In this document: positions 52,367-60,940 of the stretch, piece after piece
Layout: each line of letters starts with the position of its first letter
Position numbering within the stretch: position 1 is the stretch's first letter
From: Bradyrhizobium sp.
Lineage (GTDB): Bacteria; Pseudomonadota; Alphaproteobacteria; Rhizobiales; Xanthobacteraceae
DNA: 64,000 bases
Assembly: GCF_016219575.1 (NCBI RefSeq)
Contig: NZ_JACRMG010000028.1
Coordinates: 1 to 64,000, forward strand
Reading direction: 5' to 3'
The notes under the pieces: generated by a model
What the model saw: only the letters and a program-made list of their open reading frames with translations
Databases searched by the model: none
Told to the model about the DNA's origin: nothing
Made by a program: the position numbers and the translations under genes

Positions 52367-52659
52367 GCAATCACCGCCGCAATGCCGGCCCGATGCTGGC
52401 GAGCCCGCGGTGCGGCGCCAAGACCCGCTGCGGCGATCCGTGCCGCTCGCCGGCGGTGAAAGGCAAGAAGCGTTGCCGCATGCACGGCGGTGCAGAGGGA
52501 TCCGGCGCGCCAGAGGCCAACCAGAACGCGCGCAAGCACGGCCTGTTTACTGGGGATGCGATCGCCGAGCGACGGCAGATTCAGGCGTTGCTGGGGGAAG
52601 CGCGGAAGCTGCTGGAGGAGATGAAGCGAGCGGGCATTCAGGGGCGCGCAAATAAATAA
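52363..52659 (+). CDS. Cassette protein 2, Cys-rich small protein with HGG motif
   Basis: The 98-residue basic protein opens with SPRCGAKTRCGDPCRSPAV and later CRMHGGAEGSGAP. The four Cys (in CGAKTRCGDPC and KKRCRMHGG) with the His suggest a metal-binding knuckle. GAPEANQNARKHGLF and a helical tail EARKLLEEMKRA follow. The type is known as a short, often multi-copy protein of rhizobia and their phages, without assigned function. A truncated relative lies at 58142-58303. It is translationally coupled to cassette protein 1. Confidence 0.75.
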   Translation: MSNHRRNAGPMLASPRCGAKTRCGDPCRSPAVKGKKRCRMHGGAEGSGAPEANQNARKHGLFTGDAIAERRQIQALLGEARKLLEEMKRAGIQGRANK

Positions 52660-52725
52660 GAATTCAGTGGCGTGCCGAATGACACTGACAAATTGCGGCG
52701 GCGCAAAGTGTCCTCCTGACTTTGC

Positions 52726-53127
52726 TCACACCGTCTCCAACCGCTCGCGCGCAAGGCTGGCAACAAAAGCGGACCGGGAAAGACCTCGCTTTTCAGCTTC
52801 CGCATCGATCGCTTCCAGCAATCCCGCATCAAGGGTGAGGTTGGCGCGCACAGTGCGCCCCCTGTCAAGAACCACCGGAACAAGAACCGCTACCTCGTTC
52901 GCAGCCGGATCGATTTCTCGGGCCTTGAGGATTTGCGCCATATTACGAGGCTTGGGCAGGTTATCGCCCTTCGTCATACGGTGGGCGAGCCATTCACGGG
53001 CTGCCGACATGGCATCGGCCAGCGCGGCTTCCGGAGAGCGGCCCGCACCGAAGCAGCCGGGAAGGTCCGGAATCCTCACGCCGTAGGTTTTGCCGTTACC
53101 GTCGAGAACGCCGACATACTGGGTCAT
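52726..53127 (-). CDS. hicB: HicB-family antitoxin
   Basis: The 133-residue protein has an N-terminal HicB partial RNase-H-like domain (GVRIPDLPGCFGAGRSPEAALADA) and a C-terminal ribbon-helix-helix segment (RANLTLDAGLLEAIDAEAEKRGLSRSAF). It neutralises HicA and, through the ribbon-helix-helix part, probably represses the operon. It starts inside the last codons of hicA (4-base overlap). The order toxin-antitoxin is typical. Confidence 0.92.
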   Translation of the reverse strand: MTQYVGVLDGNGKTYGVRIPDLPGCFGAGRSPEAALADAMSAAREWLAHRMTKGDNLPKPRNMAQILKAREIDPAANEVAVLVPVVLDRGRTVRANLTLDAGLLEAIDAEAEKRGLSRSAFVASLARERLETV

Positions 53128-53318
53128 CGAATCCATCCCGCCTTTTTCGCAATGTCGCGCGCCACACCCGGCGAAACCTCGCGGTGACGCGGGACGATCA
53201 TGAGAACACCGGGTCTGCCGGGATGCTCGAACTTGTCATGATTTCCGCCGTGGAGCTTCCGCCAGCCTTCACGCAAGAGCCGGGCAACGATTTTCCGGGT
53301 GTTGGTCTCGTTACCCAT
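53124..53318 (-). CDS. hicA: HicA-family mRNA interferase toxin
   Basis: The 64-residue protein is one dsRBD-like HicA domain with the catalytic His in KLHGGNHDKFEHP, near residue 27, and the ending HREVSPGVARDIAKKAGW. HicA toxins cleave mRNA during translation when the antitoxin is lost. The ATG at 53318 is chosen over a TTG two codons upstream. The pair lies among accessory genes. Confidence 0.92.
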   Translation of the reverse strand: MGNETNTRKIVARLLREGWRKLHGGNHDKFEHPGRPGVLMIVPRHREVSPGVARDIAKKAGWIR

Positions 53319-53478
53319 AGCCAATCATGTAATCCGGCGGGGGTGTATGGTCAATCAGGAATGCGTATTATTATGCACGCGATCATCGATCGAAGCGCAC
53401 GAGACGCATCAGGCGAACGATGCGCGACACGACAACCTTGCGGTGCTCGACGTCGCCCAGCGCGGGCCACGGCCTTCG

Positions 53479-53507
53479 TTGACATTGAGAATGAATGGCA
53501 CAATAGT
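53479..53507 (+). promoter_or_regulatory. Candidate promoter of the ABC transporter operon
   Basis: TTGACA at 53479-53484 and AATAGT at 53502-53507 are 17 bases apart, 84 bases upstream of the GTG start of the ATPase gene. The -35 is perfect, the -10 is weak. Confidence 0.5.
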
Positions 53508-53590
53508 TTTGCGCGTAGACGAACGACTGTTCAATAGGCGAACAGACTCGATTTGCGCACAGGCATTCCTGGGCGAGCGCGAGGGACGAT

Positions 53591-54391
53591 GTGAGCCAGA
53601 GGCTGGGGTTCGACCGCGTTACGAAGGTCTTCGAAGGGAGCGGAAACGACGCTGATTTCGTTGCATTCGACGACATCACGCTCGAGGCCGCGCCTTCGGA
53701 GTTTCTCGCCGTCGTCGGACCTTCGGGATGCGGGAAGTCGACCCTGTTACGGATGGCCGCAGGTCTCACGGACCCCACCAGGGGCAAGGTCGTCCTGGAC
53801 GGAAAGCCCGTTCGGGAGCCGCCGCCGGGCGTGATCTATCTTTTCCAGCAATATGCCAAATCCCTTTTCGCGTGGCGCACGGTCATCGACAACGTCATGT
53901 TTCCCGTGGAGGGCGCGCCCCGGGCCCGGCGTGGCGAGTTGCGGGCGCAATGCAGGGATTATCTGCGGCAGGTCGGCCTCGACGGCTTTGAAGACAAGTA
54001 TCCCTGGCAGCTCTCCGGCGGCATGCAGCAACGCGTCGCCATCGCGCGGGCGCTTGCCGCCGATCCGCAGGTGCTGCTGCTCGACGAGCCCTTCAGCGCC
54101 GTGGACGCGCTGACGCGCATGGAGCTTCAGACCCTGATGCTGCAATTGTGGGAGCGGCGGAAGTTCACCGCGATCCTCGTCACGCACGACGTCGAAGAGG
54201 CGATCTTCCTTGCCGATCGCGTGGCCGTGCTGGGCGCGAGGCCCACCTCGCTCAAGGAGGTCATCGACGTCGGCCTGCCCCGGCCGCGCGACCAGCTCAC
54301 GACCCGCGAGGATCCGCGCTTCCTGAAACTCCGCCATCACATCACCGCCTCCCTGCTCGCAAGGAATGACGGGCATGTCGCGTCGGCGTGA
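53591..54391 (+). CDS. ABC transporter ATP-binding protein (nitrate/sulfonate/taurine type)
   Basis: The 266-residue protein has Walker A GPSGCGKST at about residues 44-52, signature LSGGMQQRVAIARAL near 143 and Walker B LLLDEPFSAVDALTR. It resembles SsuB/TauB. It starts with GTG after GAGGGA. Its 3' end overlaps the permease gene by 26 bases (17 if the permease starts at its later ATG). The operon is ATPase, permease, binding protein, permease. Confidence 0.92.
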   Translation: MSQRLGFDRVTKVFEGSGNDADFVAFDDITLEAAPSEFLAVVGPSGCGKSTLLRMAAGLTDPTRGKVVLDGKPVREPPPGVIYLFQQYAKSLFAWRTVIDNVMFPVEGAPRARRGELRAQCRDYLRQVGLDGFEDKYPWQLSGGMQQRVAIARALAADPQVLLLDEPFSAVDALTRMELQTLMLQLWERRKFTAILVTHDVEEAIFLADRVAVLGARPTSLKEVIDVGLPRPRDQLTTREDPRFLKLRHHITASLLARNDGHVASA

Positions 54392-55145
54392 GCGCCTCGG
54401 CCTCGGACTGCTGGGACTGGTTTCGCCGGTCCTCGTGCTGTGCATCTGGGAGTTCGCTTCGCGCCTTGGCTGGACCAACCCGGTCCTGCTGCCGAGTCCT
54501 TCACAAATCACCGCGGCACTGTTCGCGCTCATGACCTCCGGCGCGATCGCCGGTCCGCTGGCGCATACGGCGGGCCTGTTCGTTGCCGGCTATGTGCTCG
54601 CCGTGCTCATCGGGGTGGGCATCGGCATCGCCATGGCCACGAGCGAGACCCTCTACGGGCTCCTGGAGCCCCTGGTCGAAATCGTGCGTCCGATTCCGAA
54701 ACCCGCGCTCGTCCCCGTGCTGTTCCTGTTCCTCGGCATCGGAAAGGCAACGATGCTCACCCTCGTCGTGCTCGCGGCCGTGTTTCCGGTGCTGATCAGC
54801 ACCTTCCAGGGCGTCAGGGGGCTCGATCCCGTTCTGCTGGAAACGGCGCGCACGTTCCAGGTCTCTCGCGCGCGCACCATCGTCTCGATCATCCTGCCGG
54901 CGTCGCTGCCGATGATCCTGGCCGGGATGCGCGTCTCGCTCGGTCTCGCCCTGGTGATCGTCATCCTCGCCGAGATGCTGGCCGGCGAAGACGGTATCGG
55001 CTTTCGCATCCTCGACCTCGAGCGCTCATTCCAGGTCCGCGACATGTTCGCGTGGATCGTCGTGCTGGTCGCGATGGGGGGAGCATTGACGAAGTTGTTC
55101 GATATCGCCGAGCGAGGCCTGGTGCCCTGGCGCGGCCGAAGCTGA
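54366..55145 (+). CDS. ABC transporter permease 1 (SsuC-like)
   Basis: The 259-residue protein has about six membrane helices and the EAA-type cytoplasmic loop ETARTFQVSRARTIVSIILPASLP near residue 160. An earlier conserved segment EIVRPIPKPALVPVLFLFLGIGKA near 102 matches SsuC/TauC. It forms the inner-membrane channel with the second permease. The ATG at 54366 or at 54375 could start it. Confidence 0.9.
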   Translation: MTGMSRRRERLGLGLLGLVSPVLVLCIWEFASRLGWTNPVLLPSPSQITAALFALMTSGAIAGPLAHTAGLFVAGYVLAVLIGVGIGIAMATSETLYGLLEPLVEIVRPIPKPALVPVLFLFLGIGKATMLTLVVLAAVFPVLISTFQGVRGLDPVLLETARTFQVSRARTIVSIILPASLPMILAGMRVSLGLALVIVILAEMLAGEDGIGFRILDLERSFQVRDMFAWIVVLVAMGGALTKLFDIAERGLVPWRGRS

Positions 55146-55165
55146 GGATCAAAGGAGAAGAGAAC

Positions 55166-56125
55166 ATGCGCAAAGCATTGGTTTGGCTGGGATTGGCAAT
55201 GATGGGTCTCGTCGCGCTGCCGGCTGCGCCGGCACCGGCGGCCGATCTGGAAAAAGTCCGCATCAGCATCATCCCGATCGGCGACGTGGCGCCACTGTTC
55301 GCCGCCGTTCAGAACGGCTATTTCCGCGAGGTTGGGCTCGAGATCGACACGACCCCGTCCGCGGGCGGCGCGGCCGGAATTCCCGGGCTCGTCGGCGGCA
55401 GCTTCGATATCGCGTATGGCAACGTCGTGTCGGCGCTGCTGGCCGCCCAGCAAGGGCTCGACGTCAAGGTCATCGCGGCCGGCACCAATGTCACGGACCC
55501 CAAGCTCGATGCCACGGGAATCTTCGCGAAGAGCGATTCCGGGATCAAGAGCGGCAAGGACCTCGAGGGCAAGAGCATCGCCGTCAACACCCGCAACAAC
55601 GTGATCTGGCTCTATGCCCGCGCCTGGGTCAAGGCGACGGGCGGCGATCCCGAGCGCGTCACTTTCAAGGAAGTGCCGTTCCCGCAGATGGAGGACGCGC
55701 TCCGCCAGAGCCGCGTCGATGCGGCTTTCATGGTCCCGCCGTTCTCCATCGTTGCCGCGCAGAAAGGCGGCCTGAGCAAGGTCGGCATGCCCTATTCGGA
55801 CGTGCAGCCCGGCGTCGACGTCGGCCAGTACATCACGACCGGAAAGCTGCTCGCGGCGAGGCCCGACACGGTCAAGAAGTTCGTCGCAGCACTTCGCAAG
55901 GGCATCGAATGGTACAATGCCAACCTCACCAACGAGGCGCTGTTGACCCTGATCAGCGGCTACACCAAAGCGGATGTCGCGCTGCTCAAGCTGGCCCCGG
56001 TGCCGACCGCACCGGTCCGCTCCGATATCTCCCAGATCAGGAAGACGATGCAGCTGATGATCGAGAGCAAGCTGCTGCCCGCGCCGCTCGATCTCGACAA
56101 GATCGTCGATCCCCTGGCTCGTTGA
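55166..56125 (+). CDS. ABC transporter substrate-binding protein (NMT1/SsuA family)
   Basis: The 319-residue protein has a signal peptide ending near APAADLE (residue 26) and the NMT1-type fold: VQNGYFREVGLEIDTTPS near residue 50, GGSFDIAYGNVVSALLAA near 77 and GKSIAVNTRNNVIWLYA near 138. Relatives bind sulfonates, taurine, nitrate or thiamine precursors in the periplasm. The substrate is not readable. An AAGGAGAAGAG ribosome-binding site precedes the ATG; the gene lies 20 bases after the first permease. Confidence 0.9.
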   Translation: MRKALVWLGLAMMGLVALPAAPAPAADLEKVRISIIPIGDVAPLFAAVQNGYFREVGLEIDTTPSAGGAAGIPGLVGGSFDIAYGNVVSALLAAQQGLDVKVIAAGTNVTDPKLDATGIFAKSDSGIKSGKDLEGKSIAVNTRNNVIWLYARAWVKATGGDPERVTFKEVPFPQMEDALRQSRVDAAFMVPPFSIVAAQKGGLSKVGMPYSDVQPGVDVGQYITTGKLLAARPDTVKKFVAALRKGIEWYNANLTNEALLTLISGYTKADVALLKLAPVPTAPVRSDISQIRKTMQLMIESKLLPAPLDLDKIVDPLAR

Positions 56126-56143
56126 GATCAGGAGAGTTCGCGG

Positions 56144-56962
56144 GTGTCGGCGATGGACGGCCTGGCAGGCGTGCGGGAGAAGCGGAGTTCACGCCGGTCC
56201 GGTCCGAACGGAATGGACCGCCGCGCCTACGGCTTCCTGCTGCTCGCCGTGCTGCTGTCGTTCTGGGAACTGTCGTCCCGGGCGGGCTGGATCGTCAGCG
56301 CATACTGGCCGCCCGTCTCGCACATCTTCGCGGCGGCCATCGCGCAGCTGGCAGGCGGCGAAATCCTGCTTGCGCTGGCCTCGACGCTGCGCCGGGCCGC
56401 GATCGGCTACATTGCGGCTTCAGTCGCGGGGATCGTGCTCGGGATCGTGCTGGCCCGGAACCGCGTGCTGCGATACGGCCTGCTGCCGCTGATCGAGATC
56501 GTCCGGCCGATGCCGACACCGGCCGTGATCCCGCCGCTCATTCTCTTTCTCGGCGTCGATGACGCGCTGAAGATCTTCATCGTAGCACTGGCGAGCTTCT
56601 TCCCGATCTTCAGCAACACCTTCACAGGCGTCGCCGCCATCGACGACACCCTGATCCAGACCGCCCGGACCTTCCGGACGTCAACGGTTCGCCTGCTCGC
56701 CCGCGTCGTGTTCCCCGCGACCTTGCCTGCGATTGCGGCGGGCCTGCGCACCGCGACCAGCCTTTGCCTGGTCGTCGCCGTGCTGTCCGAGATGATCGCG
56801 GGCTCCAGCGGCATCGGCTACTATCTGGTCGAGACGCAATACGCGATGCGGCCCGACCTGATGTACGCCGCCGTCCTCTATCTCGCCGCAACGGGCTACG
56901 CGCTGAACAGGATCTTTCTCGCACTGGAGGCGCGCATGGTCCCGTGGATGGGCAGGTCGTGA
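56144..56962 (+). CDS. ABC transporter permease 2 (SsuC-like)
   Basis: The 272-residue protein shows the same fold as permease 1: EIVRPMPTPAVIPPLILFLGVDDALK near residue 120 and the EAA loop QTARTFRTSTVRLLARVVFPATLP near 172. The two permeases share a pattern but are clearly diverged, so they may form a heterodimer. The GTG at 56144 follows GGAGAG; an ATG three codons later is an alternative. It closes the operon. Confidence 0.88.
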   Translation: MSAMDGLAGVREKRSSRRSGPNGMDRRAYGFLLLAVLLSFWELSSRAGWIVSAYWPPVSHIFAAAIAQLAGGEILLALASTLRRAAIGYIAASVAGIVLGIVLARNRVLRYGLLPLIEIVRPMPTPAVIPPLILFLGVDDALKIFIVALASFFPIFSNTFTGVAAIDDTLIQTARTFRTSTVRLLARVVFPATLPAIAAGLRTATSLCLVVAVLSEMIAGSSGIGYYLVETQYAMRPDLMYAAVLYLAATGYALNRIFLALEARMVPWMGRS

Positions 56963-57137
56963 GCCCTGTCCGCCAGGATTGCCTTCAGGACTGCAAAGCG
57001 GGAGATAATCGACTATCATCTGCGCAGACCGCCCGAAGGCGGCAATCCAATTCACGATCGCCGGATCATTGCCGGAGCAGCAACTGAACCGGGAGCGGGT
57101 CGAACAAGGTGGAGACGTTCCGTTGCTGCAGTGGGGA

Positions 57138-58100
57138 ATGCACCTTATCAAGCGCCTTTGTCTCGCCGGCACGATTGCCGTTTGCGGGACGGCGGCATCC
57201 CTTGCAACGGAGCAACCGTCCGAGATTCCGGCCTGGCTGCAGAGCCACGTCGGCGAAGGCGAGGGTCAGATCGCCCAGGTGGTGTTGCAGCGGGCGCGCG
57301 CGCTCTATCTGAAGAAGGTGGCCGAAGGCGTCGTCAAGAACCCCTGCTATTTCGCCATGGACGCGACGCATCCCCACCGTGGCGGATCGGGGAAGCGGTT
57401 TTACACGATCTGCGAAGCCGACCGGACGTTTCGCGCGGCCGGCACGGGCCATGGCAGCGGCCGCAACGTCAAGGGCGCGAACTTCGGCAACGGAAAAGAA
57501 TGCGTGAAGAATTTCGGCAATGCGCAGGACTCGTATTTGACGACCGGCGGCGCCTATGTGACGGCCGAAACGCGAACCTTGTTCAAGGGCTATTACCGCA
57601 ATTCCGCGAAACAGGAGGCCACCCTGGTGCGCTCGTTCGTGCAGTTCGACGGCGAGGGAGAGACCGCCAACGCCAGGGAACGCGACATCGGCGGGCATGC
57701 GGCCGTCTTGCTGAGGCAGATACGTTATCGATATATGCCGAAGAGTCCCTACGCGAATGAAAACGGCTGCGTTCCGGTCGGCAATATCGAGGACTACGCC
57801 AGCGGACGCAGCAACGGCTGCACAAGCTGGTCGTGGTCCAACGCCGAACAGATCGTTCCGTTGATGAAGGATCCGACGACGATCTACATCTACCCGGAAT
57901 CGGAGGACATCAAGGCGGTCGCGCAAGACATCTCGGCTCGCCGGCGGCATTCGTCCAGCAGGCCTTACTGGAACGCCGCCTGCCTGAAACAGATCGGCGC
58001 TCCGAAATTCTGGTCGAGGGAGCAGCTCGAACCGATGCTCGCGCGATATCGCAAGGAGCCGGAAGCGGGCCCCGGCCGGGCGCCGACGTGCAAGAAGTAG
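57138..58100 (+). CDS. Exported murein L,D-transpeptidase-like protein (YkuD_2 type)
   Basis: The 320-residue protein has a signal peptide (MHLIKRLCLAGTIAVCGTAASLA). Two candidate catalytic features are His187 in GGHAAVLL and Cys228 in GRSNGCTSWSW. This spacing and motif recall the YkuD_2 murein L,D-transpeptidase family, in which RSxGC carries the nucleophile. Several extra Cys (NPCYFAM, ICEAD, KECVKN) suggest disulfides. It probably acts on peptidoglycan in the periplasm. The start at 57138 is set by the signal peptide; an upstream in-frame reading is non-coding. Confidence 0.65.
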   Translation: MHLIKRLCLAGTIAVCGTAASLATEQPSEIPAWLQSHVGEGEGQIAQVVLQRARALYLKKVAEGVVKNPCYFAMDATHPHRGGSGKRFYTICEADRTFRAAGTGHGSGRNVKGANFGNGKECVKNFGNAQDSYLTTGGAYVTAETRTLFKGYYRNSAKQEATLVRSFVQFDGEGETANARERDIGGHAAVLLRQIRYRYMPKSPYANENGCVPVGNIEDYASGRSNGCTSWSWSNAEQIVPLMKDPTTIYIYPESEDIKAVAQDISARRRHSSSRPYWNAACLKQIGAPKFWSREQLEPMLARYRKEPEAGPGRAPTCKK

Positions 58101-58141
58101 GTTCTGCTTCTCTCAATCCGCTGTGCTCGGGCGGCTTCGGC

Positions 58142-58303
58142 ATGCACGGCGGCACACCGGCATCCGGCGCGCCAAAAGCAAACCAGAACGCGTGCACGCA
58201 TGACTTCTTCACCAAGGATGCGATCGCCAAGCGAAGGCAGGTTCAGGCGCTGTTGGGTGAAGCACGGAAGCTGTTGGAAGAGCTTCCGCTTAGCAACGCG
58301 TAG
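58142..58303 (+). pseudogene. Truncated relative of cassette protein 2
   Basis: The 53-residue reading begins MHGGTPASGAPKANQNA and continues with FFTKDAIAKRRQVQALLGEARKLLEE. It aligns with the C-terminal 60 or so residues of the protein at 52363-52659, including KDAIAKRRQVQALLGEARKLLEE against GDAIAERRQIQALLGEARKLLEE. The Cys-rich N-terminus is missing, and KHGLF reads THDFF. It is most likely a decayed second copy. Confidence 0.75.
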
Positions 58304-58374
58304 TTGCGTAACGGTGTCTTGTCTTCCATACTCCGTAGGCGATCGCTTTTTGTGGATGATGTTGGTCGAAACTC

Positions 58375-58889
58375 ATGAGCGAGCAAGCTAAACGGCTGAC
58401 GCCGGCATGGCGAATGGTAATAGTGCCGATAGTTGCTGCCCTAATGTCGTGGGAGCAAGTCGCAACGGCGGTCACAAAGTTGACCTCCGCTCCCGGTGGT
58501 GGATTCTCGATTTCCGGCTTAGCGGTGATTACTGTTCCGACTCTCTTCTATGCGTGGCTCCTAAAGAATATCAGCCGAGTAATCATTCAAACTTGAACCT
58601 TGCCGATGACGCGGCGCACCGGAAGTCGCTCGCTCTTACCTACATGGGCCTTCTTCAGGACGAAAAGCATCCCGCATCCGATCAGGATCGAGCGATAATT
58701 CTCAATGCGTTATTCAGGCCCATTCCGCCGCAAACAAACGACGAAGGCCCGCCAGCGGGACTAATTGGATCTGATCCAAAAGAAATGAGGAACGTTGCAG
58801 AAACGTTGCCTGTCCCAACCCAAAGCAGACTGGGACAAATACCGCGAAAATGCCGACGAGATCGATTTGTTGAGCATGGCGCTCCCTAG
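58375..58889 (+). pseudogene. Frameshifted C-terminal relic of a DUF6161-like protein
   Basis: Two adjacent frames together make one protein end. The first frame, 58375-58596, has two hydrophobic segments and ends LLKNISRVIIQT. The second frame continues at about 58590 with NLNLADDAAHRKSLALTYM and later NALFRPIPPQTNDEGPP. I recall this ending as typical of DUF6161 proteins. A single A missing from CAAAC at about 58589 would restore one frame. The N-terminal part of the family (several hundred residues) is absent; a stop lies 16 bases upstream of the first ATG. Confidence 0.6.
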
Positions 58890-59082
58890 GGAAGCAAGAC
58901 AAGGCAATGAATTCAAGGCTTTAGAGAGGTGTTTGGGTCAGAAAACGCGTCATTGTTTTTCAAGGCGTTTCAGAATGGCCGCCCAAACTGGAACGAGGAG
59001 AAACTTCACTTCGTGCGGGTAGCATCCTTGCCGTTGGAAGGCATGTGTCACGCCAATTTGTCCGGCGAGCCAGGCTCGCTCT
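58890..59082. other. Decayed sequence before the PHA synthase gene
   Basis: This short stretch has lower GC than its surroundings. Two overlapping short frames (around 58795-59022 and 58929-59080) have some protein-like character, for example LFFKAFQNGRPNWNEEKLHF, but no intact gene or motif was recognised. It is probably part of the same decayed region as the DUF6161-like relic. Confidence 0.4.
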
Positions 59083-60801
59083 TTAGTCCGCCTTGGCCTT
59101 CACGTATCGGCCAGGCGCAGATTCACCGGGAGGATAGAGGTTGCTGCCGAGTTGCGTGCGCGCCGGCAGTTGCTCTTCCGCCCGCGGCTTGAGCCAGGCG
59201 ATCCAGTCATTCCACCAGCTGCCCGGCTGTTCGTCCGCGCCCGCCAGCCATGCCGCCGGGTCGTCGCATCGATGGTCCGAAATCCAATAGCTCCTCTTGT
59301 TCTTCGACGCCGGGTTGATCACACCGGCAATATGCCCGCTCGCGCCCAGAACGAAGCGAATGTCGCCGCTGAACAATCCCGTCGTTCGATAGGCTGAGCG
59401 CCAGGGCACGATGTGATCCTCGACGGTCGCCAGAACGTAGGCAGGCAGATCGACGCGGCCCAGATCCACGGGCGTGTCGCACATCGTCAACCTGTTCGGC
59501 TCCCGGAGATTGTTCTCCAGGTACATATTGCGGATGTACCAGCAATACATCGGTCCCGGCAGGTTGGTCACGTCGGCGTTCCAGAACAGGAGATCGAAAC
59601 GCTCGGGCGATTTTCCTTTCAGGTAATTATTGATCACGTTCGGCCATATCAGCTCTTTCGAACGCAGGGTCTGGAAGACGAACCCCAACTCGGCGCCGCG
59701 GTAGATGCCGCCATTCCCGATGGTCTGCTCACGCTGTCGCACGCTCTCCTCGTCCACGAATATGCCGAGATCGCCCGGTTCGCGGAAATCGAGCATGGTC
59801 GTCAGCAGCGTCACGCTGGCGACCGATTCGTCGCCCCGCGTCCGCAGGATCGCGAGTGCCGACGACAGGATGGTTCCGCCGACGCACCAGCCGACGACGT
59901 TGACCTTGTCGGCACCGGAAATCGACCGGGCGATCTCGATGGCGCGCATTGCGCCATGCTCGACGTAATCATCCCATCCAAGATGCCCGCAGGAGGCATC
60001 CGGATTGCGCCAGGAAACGACGAAGACCGTCATACCGTGTTCGACCGCAAACCGGACGAAGGAATTGGCCGGCTGAAGGTCAAGAATGTAGAACTTGTTG
60101 ATACAGGGCGGCACGATCAGCAACGGTCGCACGGCCACCTGCTCCGTCGTCGGCTCATATTGAATGAGTTGAAACAGGTCGTTCTCGAATACGACCGCGC
60201 CGCTGGAAGTCGCGACGTCCTTTCCAACCTCGAATGCGGTTTCGTCCGTGATCGTCAAATTGCCCTTGCCCAGATCCGCCATCAGATTGTCGAGGCCGGC
60301 CTTGAGACTTTGACCTTCGCTGTCGGTCGCAAGCTTGATGACATCAGGGTTGGTGGCGATAAAATTGGTCGGGCTCATCGCCTCAACGAGCTGGCGCGTG
60401 AAGAAACGGAGCCGGTGCTTTTCCTTTTCGTCCATGTCCAGGGCTTCGACGAAGTCGGTGCAATAACGCGAATTCAGCAGGTAGTATTGCTTCAGTATGC
60501 TGTAGAGCGAATTTTCCCGCCATTCAGTGCCATTGAACCGACGATCGCCGCGCGGGGTTTCGACGCCCCCTTCGCTCTGCCCGGCTGCTGCTGATTTGAT
60601 GATGTATTCCGAAAGTTGGTACAACCCCTTCAGATAGTCGGCCTGCAATTCGGCGATGCCTCCCGACGAACCCAGAGGCAAGCTGACCGCCGCGCCGTCA
60701 CGCTCGCCATTCGCTGCCCCGCCCAGAGACCGCCACAGGCTCGCGCCCGCCTTCATGAATCCATCGACAAACTCGTCCGGCATATTGAATGGCCGATTCA
60801 T
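59083..60801 (-). CDS. phaC: Class I poly(R)-hydroxyalkanoate synthase
   Basis: The 572-residue protein has the PhaC N-terminal domain (SPTNFIATNPDVIKLA near residue 143). The lipase-box-like GWCVGGT has the catalytic Cys306. The Asp of VEDHIVPW and the His of GASGHIAGV complete the triad, and the typical SWWNDWIAWL is near the C-terminus. It polymerises hydroxyacyl-CoA into storage polyester on granules. A GAGTGAGGGAT ribosome-binding region precedes the ATG at 60801. No phaA, phaB or phasin gene is adjacent. Its genome probably has other phaC copies. Confidence 0.92.
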   Translation of the reverse strand: MNRPFNMPDEFVDGFMKAGASLWRSLGGAANGERDGAAVSLPLGSSGGIAELQADYLKGLYQLSEYIIKSAAAGQSEGGVETPRGDRRFNGTEWRENSLYSILKQYYLLNSRYCTDFVEALDMDEKEKHRLRFFTRQLVEAMSPTNFIATNPDVIKLATDSEGQSLKAGLDNLMADLGKGNLTITDETAFEVGKDVATSSGAVVFENDLFQLIQYEPTTEQVAVRPLLIVPPCINKFYILDLQPANSFVRFAVEHGMTVFVVSWRNPDASCGHLGWDDYVEHGAMRAIEIARSISGADKVNVVGWCVGGTILSSALAILRTRGDESVASVTLLTTMLDFREPGDLGIFVDEESVRQREQTIGNGGIYRGAELGFVFQTLRSKELIWPNVINNYLKGKSPERFDLLFWNADVTNLPGPMYCWYIRNMYLENNLREPNRLTMCDTPVDLGRVDLPAYVLATVEDHIVPWRSAYRTTGLFSGDIRFVLGASGHIAGVINPASKNKRSYWISDHRCDDPAAWLAGADEQPGSWWNDWIAWLKPRAEEQLPARTQLGSNLYPPGESAPGRYVKAKAD

Positions 60802-60940
60802 CAGATATCCCTCACTCAGCAGTAGGATGAAGTGTTGCGTTTCCTGTTCCGGGCAGCTTCTTGCTGGCGCCCTTCATTCTCATTGCCATGTCCGGCAACA
60901 CGGCGCCGCCCAGCGGCGTCATAGAGTTCACTCGCCTTCG

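Noticed and set aside
58795..59022. A 75-residue plus-strand protein
   Set aside because: The sequence has some protein character but changes frame midway and has no recognisable family. It is treated as part of the decayed stretch.
60802..60940. Sigma-54 (-24/-12) promoter upstream of phaC
   Set aside because: A TGGCA-like run is present, but no GC at the right spacing follows. No supportable site.
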